DNA from: Bacteroidota bacterium
Lineage (GTDB): Bacteria; Bacteroidota; Bacteroidia; Chitinophagales; Chitinophagaceae
Length of the DNA stretch: 7,270 bases
Direction: 5' to 3'
Assembly (NCBI GenBank): GCA_016711825.1
Contig: JADJSG010000001.1
Span: 1 to 7,270 of the forward strand
Shown one piece after another: positions 1 through 6,745 of the stretch. A model generated the notes under the pieces. The model had not been told where the DNA came from and ran no database searches. It saw nothing but the letters and a program-made list of their open reading frames with translations. The position numbers and the translations under genes were made by a program. The stretch's first letter is position 1, and each line of letters begins with the position of its first letter.

Positions 1-80
1 TTAAGGTAAGAACAAATACAATTAAAAAAGTACACATCAGGTGTCAACAATGCCGCTATGAGGCTTAGGTGCTGTTAGGC
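1..80 (-). other. attC-like recombination site 1 (partial, cut by window edge)
   Basis: This is the right-hand part of an attC-like site. It matches the corresponding part of the complete site at 762-893 almost base for base. The core box GTTAGGC is at 74-80, preceded by the inner arm ATGCCGCTATGAGGCTTAGG (50-69). The left arm and left core box lie outside the window; by comparison with site 2 about 51 bases are missing. The antitoxin-like gene on the minus strand ends inside this site at 65, which is common for cassette genes. Confidence 0.7.
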
Positions 81-238
81 ACAGGCAATTTATTTTGAAC
101 TGGTTTTAATTGATGTTTATTCAAATATTCCTTGAACTGTGCAAGGGTCATATTTTCAGTTTCTTGCAATTTTCTCCTTAATTTCTCGAACACTTTTACA
201 GTATCAAATGTTTTTTCTGTTTTAATCTTCGGCTTCAT
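65..238 (-). CDS. small antitoxin-like protein, copy 1 (internal frame-shifted stretch)
   Basis: An open frame of 57 codons starts at ATG 236-238 and ends at TAA 65-67 inside attC site 1. It begins MKPKIKTEKTFDTVKVFEK and, later, ENMTLAQFKEYLNKHQLKPV. Compared with copy 2 (903-1055), the stretch between about residues 19 and 26 is read out of frame, because one G is missing and two bases are missing nearby, which restores the frame. A further missing T near the end removes the normal stop and adds a tail. Small proteins with KTFDxVKxxR...I..xTxxMTFxxxKEYL patterns follow PIN toxins in Bacteroidota, so an antitoxin role is inferred from context. The start overlaps the PIN gene end by 17 bases, suggesting translational coupling. 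Copy 2 is the better version of this gene. Confidence 0.6.
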   Translation of the reverse strand: MKPKIKTEKTFDTVKVFEKLRRKLQETENMTLAQFKEYLNKHQLKPVQNKLPVPNST

Positions 239-689
239 TATTTACTATTTCTTTAGGTGAACGAATGTCTAATTGAATGTATCCACTTTCAAATTTACGG
301 AATTATACCCACGAATTCTAAAAACATTCACAATGTGTTTAAAGTTCCAACTTACAAGGTAATCAACTTTGGTAATAGTTGCTGCAGCAATATGCCTGCA
401 ATCATCAGCACTTGTTTTTCCTACAACTTTTTCTTCTAAATATTTTTCAGCCAGCTGAAATGCTTCTTCAGTCACTTCAATAAATTCTAAGTTGTCTTTG
501 GGCAATTCGTTAAAAAAAGTTTCTCACGTTTTCTGGCGCTTTACTTAATTCAGATATTGATAGATCTGAGTAGACGCAAGTAATTTGTCCTAATGTAACC
601 TTCTCAAAAAGTAAAGTTGTGATTTCTTCAAAGTCTTCGTCGAAAACTCCTCCGAATACCGATGTGTCAAAATATAAGCGTGGTTTCAT
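222..689 (-). pseudogene. PIN-domain ribonuclease toxin (VapC-like), copy 1, frameshifted
   Basis: The minus strand encodes a PIN-domain protein, the toxin class of VapBC modules that cleave RNA with a Mg-dependent acidic site. It starts at ATG 687-689 and reads MKPRLYFDTSVFGG, with the expected first Asp at residue 8, Glu47 in SISELS, Asp95/96 in SADDCRHIAAA, and the conserved SWNFKHI near residue 113. Two length changes break it: seven Ts in a row after residues NFF (near 513-519), and one A too few after VNLK (near 292). Correcting both gives a 155-residue protein ending LDIRSPKEIVNNEAED, with its stop at 222-224 inside the antitoxin gene. Without correction the longest open piece is 269-505. 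The family call is firm; whether the damage is real or a sequencing artefact is unknown. Confidence 0.85.
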
Positions 690-693
690 TAAA

Positions 694-722
694 CAAAATT
701 AATATTTTTTGCTTAGTTTCAA
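694..722 (-). promoter_or_regulatory. possible Bacteroidota-type promoter for toxin-antitoxin copy 1
   Basis: On the minus strand, TTG (720-722) is followed after 18 bases by TAATTTTG (694-701), which fits the Bacteroidota -33 TTG / -7 TAnnTTTG pattern. The -7 element ends only four bases before the ATG, so the transcript would be almost leaderless. It lies inside the cassette, which would let the cassette express its own genes. This rests on short motifs in AT-rich DNA. Confidence 0.35.
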
Positions 723-761
723 TCATAAGCTCAGAATACTTCGCTGTCTTTAATTGCTTGT

Positions 762-893
762 GCCTAACGTTTTGCACCTAGGCCTTCGTAGCGGATTTAA
801 GAAACGAAAACTTTAAGGTAAGAACAAATATAATTAAAAAAAGTACACATCAGGTGTCAACAATGCCGCTATGAGGCTTAGGTGCTGTTAGGC
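762..893 (-). other. attC-like recombination site 2 (complete, 132 bp)
   Basis: The site is bounded by the core boxes GCCTAAC (762-768) and GTTAGGC (887-893), exact complements that fit RYYYAAC...GTTRRRY. Inside, the arm GCACCTAGGCCTTCGTAGCG on the left pairs with TGCCGCTATGAGGCTTAGGT plus GC on the right, with small mismatches and bulges. The long arms are separated by an unpaired AT-rich centre. That is the fold expected of an integron attC site, recognised as single-stranded hairpin DNA by the integron integrase. On the minus strand it follows the antitoxin stop by nine bases. The orientation is inferred from the genes; the core boxes alone are symmetric. Confidence 0.82.
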
Positions 894-902
894 ACAGGCA
901 AT

Positions 903-1055
903 TTATTTTTGAACTGGTTTTAATTGATGTTTATTCAAATATTCCTTGAACTGTGCAAAGGTCATATTTTCAGTTTCCTTTGCAATTTTCTCCTTAATTT
1001 CTCGGAACACTTTTACAGTATCAAATGTTTTTTCTGTTTTAATCTTCGGCTTCAT
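903..1055 (-). CDS. small antitoxin-like protein, copy 2 (intact)
   Basis: A 50-residue gene with start ATG 1053-1055 and stop TAA 903-905. It reads MKPKIKTEKTFDTVKVFREI, then KEKIAKETENMTFAQFKEYL, ending NKHQLKPVQK. The composition is charged, with a helical amphipathic look and no transmembrane segment. Its start overlaps the 3' end of the PIN gene by 17 bases, so the order is toxin then partner, the reverse of classical vapBC. The antitoxin function is inferred from that position and from the general pattern of small proteins paired with Bacteroidota PIN genes; I see no clear DNA-binding fold. Its stop lies nine bases from attC site 2, typical of cassette genes. This is the form to trust over copy 1. 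Confidence 0.75.
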   Translation of the reverse strand: MKPKIKTEKTFDTVKVFREIKEKIAKETENMTFAQFKEYLNKHQLKPVQK

Positions 1056-1504
1056 TATTTACTATTTCTTTAGGTGAACGAATGTCTAATTGAATGTATC
1101 CACTTTTCAAATTTACGGAATTATACCCACGAATTCTAAAACATTCACAATGTGTTTAAAGTTCCAACTTACAAGGTAATCAACTTTGTTAATAGTTGCT
1201 GCAGCAATATGCCTGCAATCATCAGCACTTGTTTTTCCTACAACTTTTCTTCTAAATATTTTTCAGCCAGCTGAAATGCTTCTTCAGTCACTTCAATAAA
1301 TTCTAAGTTGTCTTTGGGCAATTCGTTAAAAAAAGTTTCTCACGTTTTCTGGCGCTTTACTTAATTCAGATATTGATAGATCTGAGTAGACGCAAGTAAT
1401 TTGTCCTAATGTAACCTTCTCAAAAGTAAAGTTGTGATTTCTTCAAAGTCTTCGTCGAAAACTCCTCCGAATACCGATGTGTCAAAATATAAGCGTGGTT
1501 TCAT
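1039..1504 (-). pseudogene. PIN-domain ribonuclease toxin (VapC-like), copy 2, frameshifted
   Basis: Same gene as 222-689, start ATG 1502-1504, stop 1039-1041. It keeps the first catalytic segment MKPRLYFDTSVFGG but loses the frame at a run of four As (near 1421-1425; copy 1 has five), at the shared seven-T run near 1330, in the EEKVVG region, and at NVFRIRGYN, where one T is missing. In contrast its C-terminus is right: VNLKSGYIQLDIRSPKEIV and on to the stop, where copy 1 is broken. The two copies are therefore damaged at different places, and a complete 155-residue PIN protein appears only by combining them and removing one T from the shared run. If the copies are truly broken, no active toxin is made from here, although the antitoxin-like gene could still be. 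Confidence 0.83.
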
Positions 1505-1508
1505 TAAA

Positions 1509-1536
1509 CAAAATTAATATTTTTGCTTAGTTTCAA
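1509..1536 (-). promoter_or_regulatory. possible Bacteroidota-type promoter for toxin-antitoxin copy 2
   Basis: Same arrangement as in copy 1: TTG at 1534-1536 and TAATTTTG at 1509-1516 on the minus strand, here 17 bases apart because one T of the run is missing. The spacing remains within the usual range for this promoter class. It lies four bases from the toxin ATG. Confidence 0.33.
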
Positions 1537-1575
1537 TCATAAGCTCAGAATACTTCGCTGTCTTTAATTGCTTGT

Positions 1576-1707
1576 GCCTAACGTTTCGCAGCTACAAGAA
1601 GTTGGCGATTTCGGAGACGAAAACTGTCTGCCACCACTGAACTTGATACGAAGCACAAAGCTTCATTTAACCACTGAACCGCCAATTTCTTGTAGGTGCT
1701 GTTATGC
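1576..1707 (-). other. attC-like recombination site 3 (complete, 132 bp)
   Basis: Core boxes are GCCTAAC (1576-1582) and GTTATGC (1701-1707). They are not complements of each other, which is normal in an array, because each box belongs to a different cassette. GCCTAAC matches the GTTAGGC at 887-893 of the neighbouring cassette, and GTTATGC matches the GCATAAC at 2504-2510. The inner arm GCAGCTACAAGAAGTTGGCG (1588-1607) pairs with the arm ending TTCTTGTAGGTGC (to 1699), with two mismatches over 20 bases. The left spacer is four bases longer than the right, the same asymmetry as in the other sites. The minus-strand gene to its right ends 83 bases before it. Confidence 0.83.
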
Positions 1708-1789
1708 GTTCGTGCTTTTTTTATGTCTGTTCATCACTGTTTGTTTGGTTTATATGTCCATCCCTTAGGCGGTATTAAACTGCAATAGG

Positions 1790-2453
1790 TTAAACGTTCT
1801 TCATAAATGTCGCCAATTTTTCTATCGGGTTTCTTTTTGGTTCATTCTTCATATAAATTATTTGAATAAGAATCTTGTCTGTATGATGTTCTTTTACTAT
1901 TGCAGTGGCTGTTGTCCCAGAAGCATAGGTCGTAAATAGTTTTCGTTCACTTGCATAAACAGAAACGTGAATAGAGTGTCGCCTACTGGAAAATAACGAA
2001 TTAGTAAACTGTCAGGTGTCCGCCCTCGAAAAATCCTGTGGGTAGAAAACTGTGTCGCCATGTTGAACAATTCCTTTATAAAAGTCCTGATATTTTTGGT
2101 TTGCCCTTCAGGTCAATTGGCTTATTGTTTAAATAACGATGATAAGACGTTAGAATTATACCGGACATATCATCAGGATGTCCAACCCTTTACTAAGGAA
2201 ATAATGTTTCAGTTTACTATTTCTCCATAGACCCCAGTTGTTTCTAATCCCATTCCAAATCCTCTGTGAAGTCGCTTGTCGCAACGTCTTCCCATATTGT
2301 CATGAAGCCATACTTTTGTGTGTCGTCAAGCATTTGATTGAGATACAAAGTGTTTCTTCCAAGGTCGCTGGTTTCCCTTTTAGCTTTTTGTCTGTCTGAG
2401 AAAAAGTCTGTGTCGAGAAAAAGTAAAAATGTCAAGTAAACGAAATATTTCAA
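1790..2453 (-). pseudogene. small secreted protein resembling DUF6794, frameshifted
   Basis: This is the only gene of the third cassette, on the minus strand. It opens with a hydrophobic signal sequence, KYFVYLTFLLFL, at about 2450 (TTG in the start position) and, after a frame change, continues SQTDKKLKGKPATLEE. Later pieces in other frames read LDDTQKYGFMTIWEDVATS, GIRNNWGLWRNSKLKHYF, HPDDMSGIILTSYHRYLNNK, YQDFYKGIVQHGDTVFYPQD and VYASERKLFTTYASG, ending EKLATFMKNV at a stop at 1790-1792. The middle pieces match my memory of the DUF6794 family, a Bacteroidota domain without known function. That is recognition only and should be tested by a profile search. At least five frame changes, mostly in homopolymers, separate the pieces. 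The product would be exported, about 220 residues. Confidence 0.6.
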
Positions 2454-2508
2454 TGGTCTATTGTTAAGGTGTTATTGTGTCGTTTGGTGTAGTCATGCAT
2501 GCCGCATA

Positions 2509-2512
2509 ACGT
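2509..2512. repeat. target-site duplication, left copy
   Basis: ACGT directly precedes the left end of the IS and reappears directly after its right end. It overlaps the last two bases of the attC core box GCATAAC, placing the insertion three bases from the expected cassette crossover point. Confidence 0.75.
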
Positions 2513-2529
2513 CAGTCTGTGAAAAAACC
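2513..2529 (+). repeat. IS left inverted repeat
   Basis: CAGTCTGTGAAAAAACC. It matches the reverse complement of the right end, CAGGCTGTGAGAAAACC, except at two positions. Confidence 0.85.
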
Positions 2530-2597
2530 TACATTAGCATAACACAAATCTAACAAAGAAACTCCAACAAGACAAGGCTAAAAAACGTCTGGTGTTT

Positions 2598-4142
2598 ATG
2601 CAACACATATCAGGAATTTCCCGTGAGCAAATTAGTTTTTCAAGTTTAGAAGATTTTATTTGTGTAGACCATCCGGTTCGAGTTATCGATGCCTTTGTGC
2701 ATACCCTTGATTTTATTAAATTGGGTTTTTCTGTTCAAACTTTGAAGAAGGAAGGTCGGCCAAGTTTTCAAACTTCTGTTTTTTTGAAATTGTACTTGTA
2801 TGGTTATTTGAACGGCATTCGCAGCAGTCGTAAGTTAGAAAAAGAAGCGATGCGTAACATTGAGGTACAGTGGCTTTTGCATAGGATGGCGCCCAACTAT
2901 CATAGCATCAGTGATTTCAGAAAAGACAATCCTCCTGCATTGCGTAATTTATTTAAACTGTTTGTTTTGTTCTTGAAGGACTTTGAATTGGTTGAAGGTG
3001 AAACAGTAGCTATTGATGGCACCAAAGTAAGAGCTAGCAATAGCAAGAAAGCAAACTTTAGTCAAAAGAAAATTGATAGGCAAATTTCCTATATTGATAA
3101 TAAGGTAGCTGATTACATGAAGGAATTAGAAGAAGCTGATGTAAAAGAGAATCATGAAAAAGTAACGAATGTATTGCTCAAGATCGAAAAGCTAAAGGAA
3201 CGAAAAATTGACTATGAGATTTTAGAGAAACAATTAAAAGAAAGTGGCGACACGCAAATCAGTACAACGGATCCTGATGCAAGAGCTTTGTTAGTCGTTG
3301 GTCAGGTTGTTGAAGTGAGTCACAACATGCAAGCAGCAGTGGATGCTAAACACAGTTTGGTTGTTGCTACACATACCATCAATAAGAATGATAGAAATGC
3401 ACTTGCCGCTATTACCTTAGAAGCCAAAGAGAATTTACAAGTAAATACATTTACATCATTAGTCGATAAAGGATATCATAACGGAAGACAAATACAATTA
3501 TGTAAAGATGCAAACATAACAACGATAGTAGCCAGTCCTGAGATAGTAAATACGAACGATAAAGGCACTACACCAGCCTACATGGTTACTCAGTTTGTGT
3601 ACAATAAAGAAACCGATACATACACTTGTCCTGAAGGTGAAACCCTAACAAGCACAGGCACATGGCACGAAAAGAAAGATGGCAAAAAAGTTCATTATCG
3701 ATTCAAAAAATATAGCACGCCGAAATGCAAAGAATGTCCTGTAAGAAATTTATGTACATCTAAAGCGGATGGTAGGAGAGCAATTGATAGGAGTGAGTTT
3801 GCAGAAGCAGTAGAAGAAAACAACAAACGTTATGCAGAGCAACAAGAGTTATATAAACAACGACAGATGATTAACGAACACATCTTTGGAACGATCAAAC
3901 GGCAATGGGGTTACAATCATACTAATCTTCGAGGCTTAGAAAAAGTAAATGGCGAACATAGTCTAATCATGCTTGTTTATAACATCAAACGCACGATAAA
4001 CATACTTGGGATACCCGATCTGCTAGAGAAACTCAAAAACTGGAAACCGAACTACGATAGGATAGCTCGGCTTTGTTTAAAATGGATTCAATTTAAGCTC
4101 ATTTACGACTATCATTTAAAAACACAAAAGTTCGCTGCCTAA
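2598..4142 (+). CDS. IS1182-family DDE transposase
   Basis: Cut-and-paste transposase of the IS1182 family, 514 residues from ATG 2598 (a GTG two codons upstream is also in frame; ATG preferred). The N-terminal part (about residues 15-95) is the conserved DUF772/InsH-type domain, with VDHPVRVIDAFV and GYLNGIRSSRKLEKE. The catalytic triad is visible as Asp140 in VAIDGTKVRASNS, Asp290 in SLVDKGYHNG and Glu427 in INEHIFGTIKRQWGY. Between the first two lies a charged coiled-coil-like stretch (about 158-215), then STTDPDARAL. A Cys cluster, YTCPEGE and KCKECPVRNLC (about 344-386), is a likely metal-binding insert seen in this family. The length is normal and there are no frame breaks. The gene lies wholly inside the inverted repeats, 85 bases from the left end and 99 from the right. 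Confidence 0.95.
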   Translation: MQHISGISREQISFSSLEDFICVDHPVRVIDAFVHTLDFIKLGFSVQTLKKEGRPSFQTSVFLKLYLYGYLNGIRSSRKLEKEAMRNIEVQWLLHRMAPNYHSISDFRKDNPPALRNLFKLFVLFLKDFELVEGETVAIDGTKVRASNSKKANFSQKKIDRQISYIDNKVADYMKELEEADVKENHEKVTNVLLKIEKLKERKIDYEILEKQLKESGDTQISTTDPDARALLVVGQVVEVSHNMQAAVDAKHSLVVATHTINKNDRNALAAITLEAKENLQVNTFTSLVDKGYHNGRQIQLCKDANITTIVASPEIVNTNDKGTTPAYMVTQFVYNKETDTYTCPEGETLTSTGTWHEKKDGKKVHYRFKKYSTPKCKECPVRNLCTSKADGRRAIDRSEFAEAVEENNKRYAEQQELYKQRQMINEHIFGTIKRQWGYNHTNLRGLEKVNGEHSLIMLVYNIKRTINILGIPDLLEKLKNWKPNYDRIARLCLKWIQFKLIYDYHLKTQKFAA

Positions 4143-4224
4143 AAAATAGCTATCCTCATTTAGCATCTAGTGCAATCCAAGGAAATTCTACAACTGATTT
4201 TCGATACTATGGAATTGAAAAATT

Positions 4225-4241
4225 GGTTTTCTCACAGCCTG
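4225..4241 (-). repeat. IS right inverted repeat
   Basis: GGTTTTCTCACAGCCTG on the plus strand, the inverted partner of 2513-2529. Similarity ends after 17 bases. Confidence 0.85.
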
Positions 4242-4245
4242 ACGT
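4242..4245. repeat. target-site duplication, right copy
   Basis: ACGT follows the right inverted repeat immediately and equals 2509-2512. Confidence 0.75.
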
Positions 4246-4509
4246 GATAGTGCTAAAAGCTGGCAGGGGATTCAAAGATAATCTGTTTAGTTTAAGAACA
4301 AAATGCTGAATAAAGAAAAGACGATTGAAAAGCTACATAGCCCTGCTTGCTTTTTAGCACGTGTTAGCTGACTGCCACCTTTGTGTTGTGCTTTTTGGGA
4401 TTCAGTCTTTTTCATGTCATCTAAAGAATGATTTATCTAATTAATTATGAAATTCTACATAAATTGGTAGCTATGTTAGTGTCTTTCATAGTAATACTAT
4501 TTTCACTAA

Positions 4510-6732
4510 CTACTGCTGTTTCACAATTTTAAAAAATAGGGTTCGCTTTTCTACATCTAATTCAATAATGTAAAGGCCATTACAAAAGTTATTCAAATTG
4601 AAATTTAAATTATCATTTTGTTTAAACTCCTTAAAGAATACTTTTTGCCAAAAATATCAGTAATTTTTTACAGCCAAACTTCCTTTATATCCTTTGTTGA
4701 CGATTTCAAAATGACCTTCGGTTGGATTTGGTTTAATACTAAAATTTGCCAGCGAAAAATCATTAACACCTTCGCCTTTTGAGATGGCTTTGCACCCTGT
4801 TTTATCGCTGCAATTTGCACCAAAGTACACTACTGCTTTGTAGCTTCCATTTCCAGAAGGAACATAGACCGAGTCTGTTGCACCTGCTATTGGTAGATTT
4901 GTAGTACAATCAAGCCATTGGTAGGTATATCCTGAAGGGTAGGCTTGCAAGGTATCGACTGCTTGTGTTATGTTAATTGTTCCTGGATTTAACAATGAAA
5001 GGTTGATGACAAATAAGCTATCACATGTTCCACCGATGGGATAATTTTGCACATGTAATCCACCTGTCGTGTAGGTGACATTATTTATTGTAAAGCTATT
5101 GCATTCAGTTTGATTTAGCGTATCGGTTGGCCCGTAAATGATTGTGAGATTTACATTTATATTGCTGTCGCATTCATTGCCATCTGAAAACATTTGTACA
5201 AACTGTTGTGAGCTATCGTACGTAGCACCCCATAGATTAATTGTATTACAATGTGTAATTGAGGAATCATGATATGAGCCGCAAAATCCGAATTTTTCAA
5301 TAAACATAAAATTACCAACACCAGGACTGGTTAAATTAAAAACTCCAGCACCAGGGTCAAAATCTTGTGTTCCTTCAAAAGCCTGTCATGATAATATTAT
5401 CATTGTTATCATATGCAAAAAATTCACCTATTAAACCGCCAAAAACATTGGGTGTACTAAAAGAAAAAGCACCGCTAAAAATTCCGGTCGAGTCTAGTTT
5501 GGAAATATAACATTTGCCTCCGTTTACAATATAAGTACCGTTAGGTGATGGATCAAGATCAACAGCTCCAATATATCTCCCTAAAAGATAGGAGTTGTCA
5601 AATGTATCAATATTATTTGATTGACTTGTTCGGCAAACGGCCCTCCAAAAGTTTTTGTCCAAACATAATTTCCAGTGGAATCAATCTTGGAAAAGAATGC
5701 GTCGAGAGTCCCATTTGGAATTATGAGTATCAACACCTAGATTAATGTTAAAATCAACTGAATCACTGAAGTAACCAGCATAAAATAGATTACAATTTTT
5801 GTCTGATTGAATATCTGAAAGTATAAGGTTGGAAAAAAAAATTTATGCTTGAGAGATATCTTGCCCAAACAAGATTTGCCAATGAATCCAATTTTATTAC
5901 GTATAAATTATTGTTGCTCGAACCTGTTAATTGAAATGTACCCATATTAGGATCAGCATCAATAACAGAAGAAAAATTACCCGCCAGATATAAATAATTA
6001 CTTTTGTCAGTAATAATTTTTTTTCCTGTAATACCTCCACCTTCAATTTGACATGCCCAAACAAAGTTACCAGAATTATTCAATTTTAAAATAAATGTAT
6101 TGCTATAATTACCTTGAGCAGTCATATAATAAACACCTATATTTGGATTAAAGTCCAAGGTTCCATAAAATCAGAAATTAGGGTAATATCTCCTTGGTCG
6201 GATACGCTAAAGGAAGAATTGAGGTATATCCTGTTGTATCGCCAATTTTTTACCCATAGAAAATTTCCATTACTATCTAATTTTCAACAAAAAGTTTGTT
6301 CTTGGTTTGGATGATTATTTGTAAGATTATAAAACCTGGACCCATATCAAAATCAACAGTACCTTTAAATTGGCCAATAAAGAAAACATTGTTATCTTTA
6401 TCCAGTTTCAGTTCTTCAATATGGTTATTAAAATTTTGGACAAAGTAACTTAGCCCAAAGAAAATCACCATTTGAGTTGTATTTCGCAATATATGCATTT
6501 GAATTGCCTACACCTGGTGCAAGGTTATAAATATTGGGTCCAAAATCAAAATCTGTCGCAAGTCCAAAATTTGAGGATAATATACCAGAGGTGTATATAT
6601 TTCCATTTTCATCACATACGATTTTCTTTCCCTGACTAATTGTACTACTGACACTTTTGCCCATTCAAAGGTTTGAGGGAAAATTTCTAGTGTGTTTAGA
6701 AAGCATAAAATAAAAAAGAAATATCTTTTCAT
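4510..6732 (-). pseudogene. large secreted repeat protein with T9SS sorting domain, multiply frameshifted
   Basis: The minus strand encodes one protein of about 740 residues, scattered over all three frames. It starts at ATG 6730-6732 with signal peptide MKRYFFFILCFLNTLEIFPQ. Six or seven repeats follow of the form D-F-D/N-x-x-x-G-x-(F/Y)-x-L ... K-(L/Y)-(D/N)-S-x-G-(N/D)-F-x-W, for example DFDFGPNIYNL with YNSNGDFLWAK, DADPNMGTFQL with KLDSLANLVWA, and DFDPGAGVFNL, like SBBP-type beta-propeller repeats. Next come Cys-rich segments ending ECDSNINVNLTI and TCDSLFVINLSLL. The C-terminus is a type A T9SS sorting domain: FSIKPNPTEGHFEIVN, ITDIFGKK, NLNNFCNGLYIIEL, ending LFFKIVKQQ at stop 4510-4512. 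The product would be exported and handed to the cell surface by T9SS. At least eight frame changes, mostly at homopolymers, break it. The function is otherwise unknown. Confidence 0.82.
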
Positions 6733-6745
6733 TTAGACTAATAAA

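Larger units (their letters stand above)
1..773. repeat. tandem cassette duplication, copy 1
   Basis: Positions 1-773 are repeated in direct orientation at 813-1586 with near identity; the period is about 813 bases. I count roughly a dozen differences. Most are single-base length changes in A/T runs, and a few are substitutions (for example C/T at 19). Identity stops just past the core box GCCTAAC, as expected if the repeated unit is one integron cassette carrying its own attC site. The copy probably extends left of the window. Confidence 0.92.
813..1586. repeat. tandem cassette duplication, copy 2
   Basis: This is the second direct copy of the unit at 1-773. It carries the same PIN toxin gene, antitoxin-like gene, cassette promoter region and attC half-site. 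The cassette in the strict sense runs from 768 to 1581 (814 bp), between the crossover points G^TT in the minus-strand core boxes of attC sites 2 and 3. After position 1586 the sequence diverges from copy 1, because attC site 3 belongs to a different cassette. Confidence 0.92.
2513..4241 (+). mobile_element. complete IS1182-family insertion sequence, 1729 bp
   Basis: The element has terminal inverted repeats (2513-2529 and 4225-4241, 15 of 17 bases matching, ends starting CAG), a 4-bp ACGT direct repeat on both sides, and a single transposase gene filling most of its length. Length and gene size fit the IS1182 family. It is inserted within attC site 4. It is the only unbroken gene-bearing unit of normal size in the window, which is compatible with a recent arrival or with better sequence support for a multi-copy element. 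Confidence 0.88.
2504..4369 (-). other. attC-like recombination site 4, interrupted by an insertion sequence
   Basis: The left core box GCATAAC is at 2504-2510 and the right core box GTTAGCT at 4363-4369. Removing the IS (2513-4241) and one copy of its ACGT duplication joins GCATAACGT to GATAGTGCTAAAAGCTGGCA. The restored site is 133 bp. Its arm GTGCTAAAAGCTGGCAGGG (4249-4267) then pairs with the arm CCCTGCTTGCTTTTTAGCAC (4341-4360) with small gaps. That the pairing only becomes adjacent to the left core box after excision shows the IS landed in a pre-existing site. The right box is a weaker fit to GTTRRRY (C at the sixth position). Confidence 0.78.

Noticed and set aside
257..439. 60-codon plus-strand open frame.
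   Set aside because: Antisense shadow of the PIN gene, which has clear family motifs on the minus strand.
65..773. Imperfect inverted ends (GTTAGGCACA...GCAATT and its complement) around the toxin-antitoxin pair, looking like a small transposon or MITE-type unit.
   Set aside because: The motifs coincide with attC core boxes, the adjoining arms form complete attC folds, and no target duplication is present.
1..1586. Direct repeats considered as CRISPR or phage attachment repeats.
   Set aside because: The unit is about 813 bp, contains genes, and has no short repeat-spacer structure.
1568..1768. 66-codon plus-strand open frame with a hydrophobic C-terminal part.
   Set aside because: It runs straight through attC site 3, its residues follow the paired arms, and the cassette genes are on the other strand.
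2528..4180. Similar strings CCTACATTAGCAT (about 2528) and CCTCATTTAGCAT (about 4155) as IS ends.
   Set aside because: They are in direct, not inverted, orientation. The CAG...AACC repeats with the ACGT duplication define the ends better.
4488..4500. Palindrome ATAGTAATACTAT just beyond the large gene, as a possible terminator.
   Set aside because: AT-only stem with no room for a loop and no following T run on the minus strand. The rest of 4370-4509 shows nothing I can name.
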